Origin: an uncultured Clostridia bacterium
GTDB taxonomy: Bacteria > Bacillota > Clostridia > Christensenellales > CAG-917
Direction of reading: 5' to 3'
Assembly (NCBI GenBank): GCA_947589395.1
Contig: CANQAA010000007.1
Span: 1-34,106 of the forward strand
Length of the DNA stretch: 34,106 nucleotides
Below, piece by piece: positions 17,781 through 26,893 of this stretch. The notes under the pieces were generated by a model. That model saw only the letters and a list, made by a program, of their open reading frames with translations. It did not search any database and was not told the DNA's origin. Within the stretch, counting starts at the first letter, position 1, and every line of letters begins with the position of its first letter. Made by a program: the position numbers and the translations under genes.

Positions 17781-20384
17781 TCACTCCGATTTTTTCAAAA
17801 TGTTCACGGGCTTCATTTTGCCAAGCCTTATCACCTGCAAAATCGCAGACAACACGATGATAATGATCACAGCTCCCACCGACGTCGCCGCGATCGCCGG
17901 GCTGAAAGATATGAGGGACATCTCCATGAAGATGTTGTTGTTCAAAATGCTTGTCAGCCCCTCTCGCAAAAGTACGTCCGCATATCTTATGAGCAAGATT
18001 TGTCCCACTATCGAGAGCACGCATATCAGTGCTGCGGCAAAGAGCATCTGAAGCGCAAATATGACGGCGGCGTACTTCCCTCCCATGCCGAGCGCGCGGA
18101 TTATGCCTATCTCGCCCGTTCTGCTTTTCACGCTCTTCATGCCGTACGCGACGAGCAAGATGAGCCCCACAAACAGCACGACAAGCGCGAGAATTAGGAA
18201 GAGGTCTCCGTACACGTTCATGACTCCGATGACGCCGTAGACGTCCTTATATTCCATCGCGCCGGGAGCAAATCCCCTCGCGTTTGCGACGTCAAGCAGT
18301 CCCGCGACGTTCTCCTCCCCCTCGAAGACGAGCGCGTAGGGATATACGTCGTACGCTTTTAACGCCTTGACGACTTCGCTGTCCGCGATAAGCCCTTCGC
18401 CGAAATCTGCTACGCCGACGACGGTGAACGTCATCTCGAAGAGGGGATCGTAGCGGTCGAAATCGTACTTTCTGAAGTCCCTGATCGAAAACCGTCTACT
18501 CTCAAAGCCGCTCATATCCTCCGCCGTGAGATTTGCGTCGAAGAGGGAGTTGTAAAGCCAAATGGACATGCGCACTTCGTCTTTTTTCAGATCCATGCCG
18601 AACAACTGCTCGTCGAGGGCGTAGCAGCCGAAGTCCGTGAGCTTTTGCTCGCCGCTTTCGTCAAAGACGTCCGCGCTGATTATCCTGCCGTGATGCAGCG
18701 ACTCGCACGGGTGCTCGAGCACCTGCTCGATGTAGTCGTCGTTCAACGCATATGCGAGATTGAGCTTGTTTTGCGCGTCCTTGACGAACTTGTTGTAGTC
18801 CTCGTGCTGAGAGATCGCGGTGCGCTCCGCCTTTGTGACGTTGCCGTCCTTGATCGCCTCCTCGCAAAGCGCCATAAACGAGGCGAACTTCTCCTTGTAG
18901 CCCGTCGAGATGACCGCGTTGATATAGTAGCGCTGTCTGAAGTTGTCGACGCCCACAAAGTCCGCATAGGTCATGGGCTCACCCTCGACCATAGATCTGA
19001 AAATTATGCTGTCCGCCGCGTAGTCCGTGATGACCACCCCGTACGGCTTGTCGTGCAAGTCCCCCGCAATCACCTCGTAATCGCCGAATATCTTCGCAAG
19101 AAAGTCCTCGTCCACCCCGAGCACGCCGAGCATGGTCGAGGAATAAAAGTTGCGATATACGTCCTTCACTCGCGGCATGTAGCCGGAGTCAATCATAAAC
19201 GAGGCTATTGGGACGGGCATGTTGTAGAGCTTGAAGACTTTCCCGTCGTAGGCGGAGTCCTCAAACGCCTTGATATCCTCTTCCGTGACCTCGACGAAGC
19301 GGTCGAGAGAGAGCGTGTCGTCTATGTCCGACGAGCGATAGCCCTTGTACAAAAAGAACAATCCCTCCTCGCTCGTGCCCATCTGGCGCAATAAGTCGTT
19401 GCTGTCGAAGTTATATAGGAGCAAGCAAAGCGTGAACACCACGACGACGAACGCCACAGCGACGACTGTCGAGATGAGGCTTGGCGCCTTCAAAAACTTG
19501 AAACTCAGCCACGCCGCGCGCTTCAAGGGAAAGTTGTGTCTTTTCAGAGGCTCGGCTTCACGATCCTCGCAAGCGGGCTCGCGCGTCATTTCAAACGCGT
19601 CCTTTTGCACGAGCGTGACCCCGCCCGCCTTGACGCGCTCGTTGATGGCGTTTAGCTCCTCTTTGTCTATCGCGCCGTATGGCAACTCTATTTCGTCCTC
19701 TCGGGGCTCGCCTCTTTCGACTTTTGTGACGTCGCTGACTATCCTGCCCTCTCCGAGTTCGATGATCCTGTCGCCGTAGCGCGTCGCGCTTTCTATGCTG
19801 TGGGAGACGACGACAACGAGTTTGTCGCGGGAAAGCTTTTTCAAAAGTTCGAAGATCTTTTTTGCCGTGACGCTGTCGAGATTGCCCGTAGGCTCGTCCG
19901 CAAGCAGCAATCGCGGATCCTTGACGAGAGCGCGCGCGATCGCCACCCTCTGCTGTTGCCCGCCGCTTAGCTCAACGGGATATCTCTCCTCATAGCCGTC
20001 GAGCTCCACGAGGCCTATTATATCCTTTACCCTTTGAGGATCGCTCTTCGCCTGCAAGTCGAGCGCGAATGCGACGTTTTCAAACACGGTGAGCTTTTCA
20101 AGCAGATTGAAGTCCTGAAATATGAAGCCGATATAGTCGTTTCTGAAGCTGTCGAACTCCTTTTTCATTTGAGAAAAGCGCATGCCGTCGACGATTATCT
20201 CCCCTTCCGTCGCGCTGTCAAGCCCTCCGAGCAGGTTCAAAAGCGTGGACTTGCCGCTGCCGCTTTTGCCTACGACAAAAATCAAGCCTTTGTCGGGCAA
20301 GTTGAAACTTACCGCGTCAAGAGCTCTCACCGTCCGCTTGTTGCGGCTTGAGTAAATTTTTGTAAGATGTTTTATCGATATCAT
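17781..20384 (-). CDS. MacB-type ABC transporter: fused ATPase and FtsX-type permease (copy 2)
   Basis: An 867-residue single-chain half-transporter. Residues 1-220 are the ATPase: Walker [10 protein letters not shown] (about 38-46), signature LSGGQQQR, Walker [12 protein letters not shown], and VSHS for the switch histidine. A linker follows, then one membrane span (about 302-325), an extracytoplasmic domain of roughly 350 residues, and three spans in the last 150 residues with the FtsX signature GEIGIIRALGM. This is the MacB topology, a mechanotransmission exporter or lipoprotein/peptide extruder rather than an importer. It follows a paralogue of the same design by 146 bases on the same strand; the two presumably pair or are separate homodimers. 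The ATG at 20384 has no convincing ribosome binding site. Substrate unknown; peptide antibiotic or envelope-stress roles are typical. Confidence 0.9.
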   Translation of the reverse strand: MISIKHLTKIYSSRNKRTVRALDAVSFNLPDKGLIFVVGKSGSGKSTLLNLLGGLDSATEGEIIVDGMRFSQMKKEFDSFRNDYIGFIFQDFNLLEKLTVFENVAFALDLQAKSDPQRVKDIIGLVELDGYEERYPVELSGGQQQRVAIARALVKDPRLLLADEPTGNLDSVTAKKIFELLKKLSRDKLVVVVSHSIESATRYGDRIIELGEGRIVSDVTKVERGEPREDEIELPYGAIDKEELNAINERVKAGGVTLVQKDAFEMTREPACEDREAEPLKRHNFPLKRAAWLSFKFLKAPSLISTVVAVAFVVVVFTLCLLLYNFDSNDLLRQMGTSEEGLFFLYKGYRSSDIDDTLSLDRFVEVTEEDIKAFEDSAYDGKVFKLYNMPVPIASFMIDSGYMPRVKDVYRNFYSSTMLGVLGVDEDFLAKIFGDYEVIAGDLHDKPYGVVITDYAADSIIFRSMVEGEPMTYADFVGVDNFRQRYYINAVISTGYKEKFASFMALCEEAIKDGNVTKAERTAISQHEDYNKFVKDAQNKLNLAYALNDDYIEQVLEHPCESLHHGRIISADVFDESGEQKLTDFGCYALDEQLFGMDLKKDEVRMSIWLYNSLFDANLTAEDMSGFESRRFSIRDFRKYDFDRYDPLFEMTFTVVGVADFGEGLIADSEVVKALKAYDVYPYALVFEGEENVAGLLDVANARGFAPGAMEYKDVYGVIGVMNVYGDLFLILALVVLFVGLILLVAYGMKSVKSRTGEIGIIRALGMGGKYAAVIFALQMLFAAALICVLSIVGQILLIRYADVLLREGLTSILNNNIFMEMSLISFSPAIAATSVGAVIIIIVLSAILQVIRLGKMKPVNILKKSE

Positions 20385-20530
20385 ACTTGTTGATCAGGAC
20401 TGCAACGCTCGACGACAAGCTCAACGCGCCATATGCCGCCTGCGCCAAAGCCATGCACAAAATGCCATGACTTGCCTTAAATACTGTCCCTTGCCTCCCT
20501 CTGCCTTAAATTTCTTGTAACAAGGCGCAT

Positions 20531-23248
20531 TCAGTCCTTTTTGCGCAGTATCTCCATAGGCTTGATGCGGGCGAGCTTTATTATGGGGATTATGGCGGAA
20601 AGCAGCGTTATCAAGACGACGGCGGCGAGCGAGATCGCCATCATCGCGGCGTCGAAGCGTATGAGCGTCATGCTTTTGAAAGTGCCGTTGTGCATGAACG
20701 AGGCAAGCCCCGTCGTGATGAGGCTGTTCGCGACGGTGATGAGTCCCGTCTGTCCGATAACGGTGACGACGCACACAAGCGCCCCCGCAAACAGCATTTG
20801 CAGCAAAAATACTCCCGCGACATTGTTCAAGCTCGCGCCGAGCGAGCGCAAGATGCCGATTTCATACACGCGCCCGCGCACGCTTCTGACTGCAAAGGCG
20901 ATGAGCATTATGAGCCCTACGCCGAGCAATATGAGCGAAAGCGCCAAAAACAGATCCGCGTACACCTTCATCACCCTTGAAACGAGCAACATATCCGAAT
21001 ACACGCCCGCATTTGGCACATAGCCGAGATCGGCGGCGCCGTCAAGCACATTTTCTATCCCGGTCGTTGAGTCGAACACCAGCGAGTATGCAAACACGTC
21101 CTTTTCGCGCAGACAGTCAAAATCCTCGTCGCTTATATACATATAGCCGTACTCGCCCCACGTCGCCGTCACGGTGAGAGTGAGCGTTGAAATGGGCGTT
21201 TGCTTGAAGATGTCCGAAGCCTCGTAGTCCACTATGGTGATGGTCTTTTGCTCGAACTCCGAATCGTTCTCGCTCGTGATGTGCGTGCCGAAAAGTTGAT
21301 TGTAGAAATTGCGGGACAGATACGCCTCGCCCTTTTCGAGTTTGGGCGTGCCGTTTTCCTTGCTGCCCGCAAGCGTTGCGCCGCCGTTAAAACTGTCCAT
21401 AAGCAGCGTCCCATTCGTGCCGCCCTCGAAAATGTTCGCGTTGAAAATGTACGCAATGTTGCGCGCCTCTTGCGGCGTCTGCCTTGTCGCCTCGATATAG
21501 TTTTCGTTTATGGAATACGCGATGTTCAGCCTCGTCTGCGCGTCCGTCAAAAACGCGGCGTACTCGTCGGAGGTCGCGAGCGTAGTCTTGTCCTTCTCGG
21601 ACAGCAGCCCGTCCTTGAACAAGTCGTTGTACATATCAAAAAGTTTTGCGTGCTTCTTTTTGTAATCCGTCTTTATGACCGCGTTTATATAATACTTGAA
21701 TGTGTATTGACTTTTGTCTTTGCCCAGCAGCGCGCCGTAAGCGTCGGCGGTGACGAGAGTGGGATCTGCCTTCAACATGCTGTCCGCAAAATAGTCCGTG
21801 ATTATGACGCCGTACGGCTCGGCGTCAAGCGCGCCCGCAAGCACCTCTATCTCGCCGAACTGTTTTTTCAAATAGTCCTCATTCGTGACGAGCACCCCGA
21901 GCGCCTCATCCGCATAAATACTGCCGTACAGCTTGTCCTGCCTCTTCATCTCGCCCTTGAGCATGCCGCTATAAAGCGCGCCTCCGTTTACGACAGCCAT
22001 ATTGTACAGTTTGAAAATGTTCCCTTCGTACCCGAGCTTCCTGAAAGCCTCCTCGTCGCCGTCCTCGACGCGATATATCTTGTTGAGGGCGACGCTGTCC
22101 AAAGCGCTCGCCGCCGTCATATCCTTTTGCAATATCGTGACCCCGTTGGTATTTGCGGCATTGTCTTTGAATATGGCGCTGCCGTCAAACGTGTACATCT
22201 CGAGGCAGATGACAAACATCATCACCGTAAGCGCGGTCACAAGCACCGCCGTTATGAGCGACGGTACGTTCAAAAATCCGAAGCACAGCCTCGCGCTCTC
22301 CTTGAAAGGCATACGCGGCGCTTTTTTCGTCTCTGAGGGCTTTTCGGAGGATATCTTAGCGCTCTCGGGTGACTTTGCGGACGCCTCATCGGCGTTTTCG
22401 TCGAGTTTGGCGGATATTTCATTCGCCTCGACGCGCGTGGGTTCAAAACGCTCGCGACACCTCGTTACGGTCGCGCCCTTCTTCACTGCCTCGTTCACCT
22501 GTCTCAATTGCTCGTCGTCAAGCCTGCCGTCGGGGAGAGTGATGACATCGCCCTCTATTAGGGGATGGTCGTCGCCCTCTACGCGCGTGACATCGCGCAC
22601 TATTTTGCCGTCGCCCAGCTCGATTATCCTGTTCGCATAGGTATTCGCCGCTTCCATATTGTGGGACACGACGACCACGAGCCTGTCCTTTGAAAGCTCC
22701 TTCAAGAGGTCGAGTATCTGCTTTGAAGTCATGCTGTCCAGATTGCCCGTAGGCTCGTCCGCGAGTATGAGGCGCGGGTCTTTGACTATCGCGCGCGCAA
22801 TTGCTACGCGCTGCTGCTGTCCGCCGCTCATCTCAGCGGGATAGCGCCCCTCATAGCCCTCGAGCCCCACTCGCAAAAGCGCGTCTTTGACATTCGCTGC
22901 TCCGTCTTCGCCCTTTAGCTCGAGCACCAACTTGACGTTTTCGCCTACGGTGAGCTTTGGTATCAAATGGAAATCCTGAAAAACAAATCCTAAATATCTC
23001 GCTCTGTAGCCGTCAAAGCTACTGTCGCTTTTCATCGCCGAAAATTCCATTCCGTCCACGACGATACTTCCCTCAGTCGCGCTGTCAAGCCCTCCAAGCA
23101 GGTTGAGCAGAGTAGATTTGCCGCTTCCGCTCTTGCCCACGACAAACACAATTCCCGCGTCCGGAAGCATAAAACTCACTCCGTCCAGCGCGGTGACGCT
23201 GAATTTCTTGTCCTTATAAATTTTTGTCAGATTCCGTACTTTTATCAC
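20531..23248 (-). CDS. MacB-type ABC transporter: fused ATPase and FtsX-type permease (copy 1)
   Basis: A 905-residue paralogue of the downstream gene with the same order: ATPase with [17 protein letters not shown] signature (MSGGQQQR), [12 protein letters not shown] and VSHN; a linker; one membrane span; a large extracytoplasmic domain; and three C-terminal spans with [11 protein letters not shown]. The linker (about residues 255-310) is longer than in copy 2 and rich in Ser, Glu, Lys and Ala. Both proteins share a unit straight after the ATPase that reads LPxGxxDxExLxxxNExVK, which I do not recognise as a named domain. It starts at GTG (23248), with GGTGAG upstream, only 4 bases after the stop of a 58-residue ORF, so translation is probably coupled. 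ATPase parts are very close to copy 2, the outer domains much less so, as expected for diverging substrates. Confidence 0.9.
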   Translation of the reverse strand: MIKVRNLTKIYKDKKFSVTALDGVSFMLPDAGIVFVVGKSGSGKSTLLNLLGGLDSATEGSIVVDGMEFSAMKSDSSFDGYRARYLGFVFQDFHLIPKLTVGENVKLVLELKGEDGAANVKDALLRVGLEGYEGRYPAEMSGGQQQRVAIARAIVKDPRLILADEPTGNLDSMTSKQILDLLKELSKDRLVVVVSHNMEAANTYANRIIELGDGKIVRDVTRVEGDDHPLIEGDVITLPDGRLDDEQLRQVNEAVKKGATVTRCRERFEPTRVEANEISAKLDENADEASAKSPESAKISSEKPSETKKAPRMPFKESARLCFGFLNVPSLITAVLVTALTVMMFVICLEMYTFDGSAIFKDNAANTNGVTILQKDMTAASALDSVALNKIYRVEDGDEEAFRKLGYEGNIFKLYNMAVVNGGALYSGMLKGEMKRQDKLYGSIYADEALGVLVTNEDYLKKQFGEIEVLAGALDAEPYGVIITDYFADSMLKADPTLVTADAYGALLGKDKSQYTFKYYINAVIKTDYKKKHAKLFDMYNDLFKDGLLSEKDKTTLATSDEYAAFLTDAQTRLNIAYSINENYIEATRQTPQEARNIAYIFNANIFEGGTNGTLLMDSFNGGATLAGSKENGTPKLEKGEAYLSRNFYNQLFGTHITSENDSEFEQKTITIVDYEASDIFKQTPISTLTLTVTATWGEYGYMYISDEDFDCLREKDVFAYSLVFDSTTGIENVLDGAADLGYVPNAGVYSDMLLVSRVMKVYADLFLALSLILLGVGLIMLIAFAVRSVRGRVYEIGILRSLGASLNNVAGVFLLQMLFAGALVCVVTVIGQTGLITVANSLITTGLASFMHNGTFKSMTLIRFDAAMMAISLAAVVLITLLSAIIPIIKLARIKPMEILRKKD

Positions 23249-23252
23249 TTTC

Positions 23253-23429
23253 TCACCAGTCTTCCCTGTGATTTATCTTCACGTCGTCGTACAGTTCGAA
23301 ATATTTTTGTTTGAACTGCTCCGTCCTTTTTCTGTCGAGCTTTTTTTGAGCGGACTTCGCCTTTTCGACCGCGTCCTTCGGGGGTTCGGTTTCAACCTCC
23401 GGCGTCAATTTTGCCTTTTCGTAATCCAT
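23253..23429 (-). CDS. Small charged protein of unknown function (58 aa), between yhbY and the ABC genes
   Basis: The minus strand reads an open frame from ATG at 23429 to TGA at 23253. Its ATG shares one base with the yhbY stop (TGATG) and its stop lies 4 bases before the GTG of the ABC gene, a compact order that suggests a real, translationally coupled gene. The 58 residues begin MDYEKAKLTPEVE and are rich in Lys and Glu, with a helical middle (VEKAKSAQKKLDRKRTEQF) and an aromatic end (KYFELYDDV, then HREDW). No membrane segment, no signal. I recognise no family. It could be a small RNA- or ribosome-associated protein like its neighbour, or simply a coupling ORF. Confidence 0.65.
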   Translation of the reverse strand: MDYEKAKLTPEVETEPPKDAVEKAKSAQKKLDRKRTEQFKQKYFELYDDVKINHREDW

Positions 23430-23719
23430 CAGAATTCAATGTGCTCCACGTCCTCTTTGGAGCTCTTTCTGTAAATCGAAAACTTGCCGCCTATCGCGCC
23501 CACAGGCTCGGCGTTCAAACTCTCGCACACGATCTCCATCGCGCTTTTCGCGTCGAGGTCGCAATTTTTCAGCACCGCGATCTTCACGAGCTCATGCATG
23601 TCGAGCGCGTTTGATATATCCGCAAGCAAGTTTTCGCCCACGCCGTTTTTGCCTATTCTGAATGTCGGTTCGAGCTTTTGAGCGTAGGCTCTTAGCGTCG
23701 CGCGTTGTTTTGTCGTCAT
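23429..23719 (-). CDS. yhbY: YhbY-family RNA-binding protein (CRM domain)
   Basis: A 96-residue protein made of one CRS1-YhbY (CRM) domain. It opens TTKQRATLRAYAQKLEPTF, has the conserved RIGKNGVGENLLADISNAL segment with the GKNG loop (compare G-K/R-x-G), then a helical HELVKIAVLKNCDL, and a basic end. The family binds pre-50S ribosomal particles and helps assembly. The start at 23719 is preceded by AAGGAG; a longer frame from 23791 begins upstream of the promoter. It heads the minus-strand cluster with the 58-residue ORF and the ABC genes, which is not its usual context (commonly next to obg or nadD in Firmicutes). Confidence 0.93.
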   Translation of the reverse strand: MTTKQRATLRAYAQKLEPTFRIGKNGVGENLLADISNALDMHELVKIAVLKNCDLDAKSAMEIVCESLNAEPVGAIGGKFSIYRKSSKEDVEHIEF

Positions 23720-23738
23720 ATTTTTCTCCTTTTTTACG

Positions 23739-23767
23739 ATTATAACATACGCCGCTTTCTTTTTCAA
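23739..23767 (-). promoter_or_regulatory. Sigma-A promoter of the yhbY cluster
   Basis: On the minus strand, TTGAAA (23767-23762), a 17-base spacer and TATAAT (23744-23739). It is divergent from the trkA promoter 40 bases away. Confidence 0.85.
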
Positions 23768-23806
23768 ACATTTGTAATAATACTTTTTCAATTTAAGATA
23801 TTATAG

Positions 23807-23835
23807 TTGATTTAGAAGTATTTAAGTGATATAAT
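23807..23835 (+). promoter_or_regulatory. Sigma-A promoter of trkA-trkH
   Basis: TTGATT (23807-23812), a 17-base spacer and TATAAT (23830-23835), with a leader of about 37 bases and a GAGGAA site before the trkA ATG. Confidence 0.85.
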
Positions 23836-23878
23836 AGCTTGGCTTGGATAGAATATAGTTATCCTTGATGAGGAATTT

Positions 23879-25240
23879 ATGGATATTATCATTTTAGGCT
23901 TGGGAATGGTCGGCGCGGACATAATGAAGGAGCTTAGCTCCGGCGGCCACAACATAGTCGTCATCGACCGCAACGGCAAAAAAGTCGAAGACGCCGTCAA
24001 CGAGTTCGACGTCAAGGGCGTCATCGGCAACGCCACGAGCCCCGACGTGCTAAAAGAAGCGGGCGTCGGCAAGGCGGACCTCATGATCGCCGCGACTTCT
24101 CAGGACGAATTCAACATTTTGTGTTGCATCATCGCCAACAAGCTCGGCGCAAAGCAGACCATCGCGAGGGTGTCCAAGCCCGAATATCTCGAGCTCTTCA
24201 AAGAGGAAGAGGATCTTGGGCTCAACCTCATGGTCAACCCGCAATACGAGGCGGCGATGGAAGTCTCGCGCATGCTACGCTTCCCTTCCGCGATCAAAGT
24301 AAGCCAGTTCAGCGAGGGCATGGTCGAGCTCGTGGAGTTCCTCGTGCCCGACGACTCCCCCTTGTGCGGCTTGTCGCTCAAGCAACTCGGCGGCGAGTTC
24401 AAGGCGAGAGTGCTCATTTGCGCCGCGAACAGGGGCGGAAAAGCCATCATCCCCACAGGCGATTTTGTGATAAACGCGGGGGACAGGCTGTTTTTGACCG
24501 CCACGTCGAAAAATATTTCCCTCTTCTTCAAGCAGCTCGGCTGGAACAGGCAAGCCAAAAACGTCATAGTCGTAGGCGGCTCTACGACGGCGTTTTATCT
24601 CTGTCAGGAGCTTGAAAACTTGGGCATAAAGGCAAAACTCATAGAAAAGAACAAGCTCAAGTGCGCTTCCCTTTCGGACAAACTCAAAAACACGGAGATC
24701 ATTCTCGGCGACGGCACGGATCAAAACCTCCTCGTCGAGGAAGGCATAGAACAGGCGGACGCTTTCGTGGCGCTTGGCAACATAGACGAGCAAAACATCA
24801 TCATGAGCATGTTCGCCTCCTCCGAAGGCGTGCCGAAGGTCATCACAAAGATAGACCAGGAGAGCTATCTCGGCATGCTTCAAAAGAGCGGCATATACAG
24901 CACCGTCTCCACAAAGACTTCTACGGCGGAACAAATCATACGCTTCGTGCGCCTCATCGAGAGCAACGAAAAGAACGCGGGCAACTCCGTCAAGCGCGTC
25001 TTCCACATCGTGGACGACAAGGCGGAGATCCTCGAGTTCGAGGCGACTTCGAGCTTCACTCACTTCAACATCCCCTTGCGCGATCTCGAGCTTCGTCGCC
25101 ATCTGCTCATTGCGGGCATCATTCGCAACGACGTGCTCATCACGCCGAGCGGTCAGGACGTCATACTGCCCGACGACAACGTCATCGTGGTCACGCTTGA
25201 CGAGGGCTTGACGTCTTTGAAGGACATTTTGGATATCTGA
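23879..25240 (+). CDS. trkA: Potassium uptake regulatory protein TrkA
   Basis: A 453-residue cytoplasmic gating subunit of the Trk potassium transporter. It has two RCK units. The first opens with the Rossmann motif ILGLGMVGADIM (about residues 5-16) and the acidic VVIDRNGKK strand that contacts nucleotide; the second starts near residue 225 with VVGGSTTAFYL, in which the glycine pattern is degenerate, then AKLIEKNK. Each is followed by a TrkA-C domain, the last ending ILPDDNVIVVTLDEG. GAGGAA precedes the ATG. The gene is followed after one base by trkH, so the pair are one transcript. Confidence 0.97.
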   Translation: MDIIILGLGMVGADIMKELSSGGHNIVVIDRNGKKVEDAVNEFDVKGVIGNATSPDVLKEAGVGKADLMIAATSQDEFNILCCIIANKLGAKQTIARVSKPEYLELFKEEEDLGLNLMVNPQYEAAMEVSRMLRFPSAIKVSQFSEGMVELVEFLVPDDSPLCGLSLKQLGGEFKARVLICAANRGGKAIIPTGDFVINAGDRLFLTATSKNISLFFKQLGWNRQAKNVIVVGGSTTAFYLCQELENLGIKAKLIEKNKLKCASLSDKLKNTEIILGDGTDQNLLVEEGIEQADAFVALGNIDEQNIIMSMFASSEGVPKVITKIDQESYLGMLQKSGIYSTVSTKTSTAEQIIRFVRLIESNEKNAGNSVKRVFHIVDDKAEILEFEATSSFTHFNIPLRDLELRRHLLIAGIIRNDVLITPSGQDVILPDDNVIVVTLDEGLTSLKDILDI

Positions 25241-25241
25241 T

Positions 25242-26717
25242 ATGAACTATAGACTCATCGCTTTTGTGTTGGGCGAAGTTGCCCTGATAGTCGGAGCTCT
25301 GCTCTGCGTGCCGCTCTTTATGGCGGTGGGCTTTCACGAACCCAACAGCAGCATAATCGGCTTTTGCACGGCGATAGGGATATGCCTTGCTCTTGGCATA
25401 TTCGGCGTCGCGGTGCGCCCGCCAAAGAACAAGCGCGATCTTCGCCCCTCGAGCGGCTTTGCGACCTGCGGCATGTTCTGGATCTTCATAAGCCTCATCG
25501 GCGCAGTGCCGTATTGCGTGTCGGGCAACATTCCGAGCTTTGTGGACGCCCTCTTCGAGACGGTCTCCGGCTTTACAACGACGGGCGCGAGCATCCTCTC
25601 AAACGTCGAGGCGATGCCAAAATCAATGCTGTTTTGGCGCGCTCTCACCCAATGGATAGGCGGCATGGGCGTGCTCGTGTTCGTGATCGCCATTTTGCCG
25701 AGAAACTCCAAGATGAGCACCGCGCTCGCAAAAGCGGAAATTCCCGGACCTCAATTTGACAAGTTGGTGAGCAAACTTCGCTTCACTTCGCAGATACTTT
25801 ACGCCATCTACATTGCGATGACCCTCATTCTCGTGGGACTTTTGTGCGCGTGCAAGATGCCCGTGTTCGACAGCTTCTGTCACGCGTTTTCAACGGCTTC
25901 GACGGGCGGATTTTCCGTGAAGAACGCTAGCATCGCCGCATATAACTCCGTGTCGATTGAGGCAATTCTCACCGTGTTCATGATGCTTTTTGCGGTCAAC
26001 TTCAACATATATTATCTGCTTATCATCCGCCATACCTTAAAAGCCCTCAAAAACGAGGAGTTTTTGACGCTGATCTCGATTTATCTCATCGTGGTTGCGG
26101 CAATCGTCATCGACCTCGTCGCTTCAAAGACGTATAACGGCGGCGACAGCGTGAGATACGCGGCGTTCAACGTCGCCTCGATGATGTCCACGACGGGTTT
26201 TGGCACTGCGGACTTCACAAAATGGCCGGTGCTCACGCAAGTTTTGCTGCTCATGGTCATGTGCATAGGCGGGTCTGCGGGCTCGACTGCGGGCGGCATG
26301 AAGGTGTCGAGGGCGATCATCCTCACAAAATCTTCGTACATCAACCTCAAAAAGACGCTCTCTCCCCGCTCCGTCTACTCCGTCAAACTCGACAAAAAGC
26401 CCGTCGGAGAGGATACGGTCAGCGGCGTGCACAGCTTTTTGGTGCTGTACGTCTTGATCATCGTGGCTTCGACCGTGCTCGTCTCAATCGAGAGGGTCGC
26501 GGAGGGCGGCTTCAGCCAATTTGAGACCAACTTCTCCGCCGTCATCGCCTGCTTCAACAACATAGGGCCGGGCATCGGCGCGGTAGGACCAAACGGCAAC
26601 TACGGCGGCTACGGCATTCTCGCAAAGCTCGTCCTCAGCCTCGACATGTTGCTCGGACGTCTCGAGATCTTGCCTATCCTCCTTATCCTTCACAAAAACT
26701 CCTGGAAGAGGATCTGA
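25242..26717 (+). CDS. trkH: Potassium uptake transmembrane protein TrkH
   Basis: A 491-residue membrane channel subunit partnered with TrkA. The four selectivity-filter loops are visible: SGFTTTGAS, FSTASTGGFS, ASMMSTTGFG and CFNNIGPGIG. Between the third and fourth is the GGSAGSTAGGMK segment of the intramembrane gating loop. Potassium enters by the channel and gating depends on ATP or NADH binding to TrkA. The ATG lies immediately after the trkA stop; there is no strong ribosome binding site, so translation is probably coupled. C-terminus SWKRI lies inside. The transcript has no obvious terminator on this strand before 26890. Confidence 0.97.
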   Translation: MNYRLIAFVLGEVALIVGALLCVPLFMAVGFHEPNSSIIGFCTAIGICLALGIFGVAVRPPKNKRDLRPSSGFATCGMFWIFISLIGAVPYCVSGNIPSFVDALFETVSGFTTTGASILSNVEAMPKSMLFWRALTQWIGGMGVLVFVIAILPRNSKMSTALAKAEIPGPQFDKLVSKLRFTSQILYAIYIAMTLILVGLLCACKMPVFDSFCHAFSTASTGGFSVKNASIAAYNSVSIEAILTVFMMLFAVNFNIYYLLIIRHTLKALKNEEFLTLISIYLIVVAAIVIDLVASKTYNGGDSVRYAAFNVASMMSTTGFGTADFTKWPVLTQVLLLMVMCIGGSAGSTAGGMKVSRAIILTKSSYINLKKTLSPRSVYSVKLDKKPVGEDTVSGVHSFLVLYVLIIVASTVLVSIERVAEGGFSQFETNFSAVIACFNNIGPGIGAVGPNGNYGGYGILAKLVLSLDMLLGRLEILPILLILHKNSWKRI

Positions 26718-26816
26718 GCGGCATTATCAAACTGTCCCAAAAAAAACATACATCTTTTCAAAAAACTTCACACATGTTCAAAAAATATAAAACCTTCGCC
26801 CGCTCGGACGAAAACA

Positions 26817-26859
26817 AAAAAATAAAAAATTCGGCGTCGCAAGCAAGTCTTGCGACGCC
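26817..26859 (-). terminator. Rho-independent terminator of the heterodimeric ABC exporter operon
   Basis: A perfect 11-bp stem (GGCGTCGCAAG at 26833-26843 with CTTGCGACGCC at 26849-26859) with a 5-base loop; the minus strand then runs into a long T-rich tract (A-rich at 26817-26829). It begins about 35 bases beyond the exporter stop. Confidence 0.92.
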
Positions 26860-26893
26860 TGATTTATCTTAAAAACATTTCGAATTACATACG

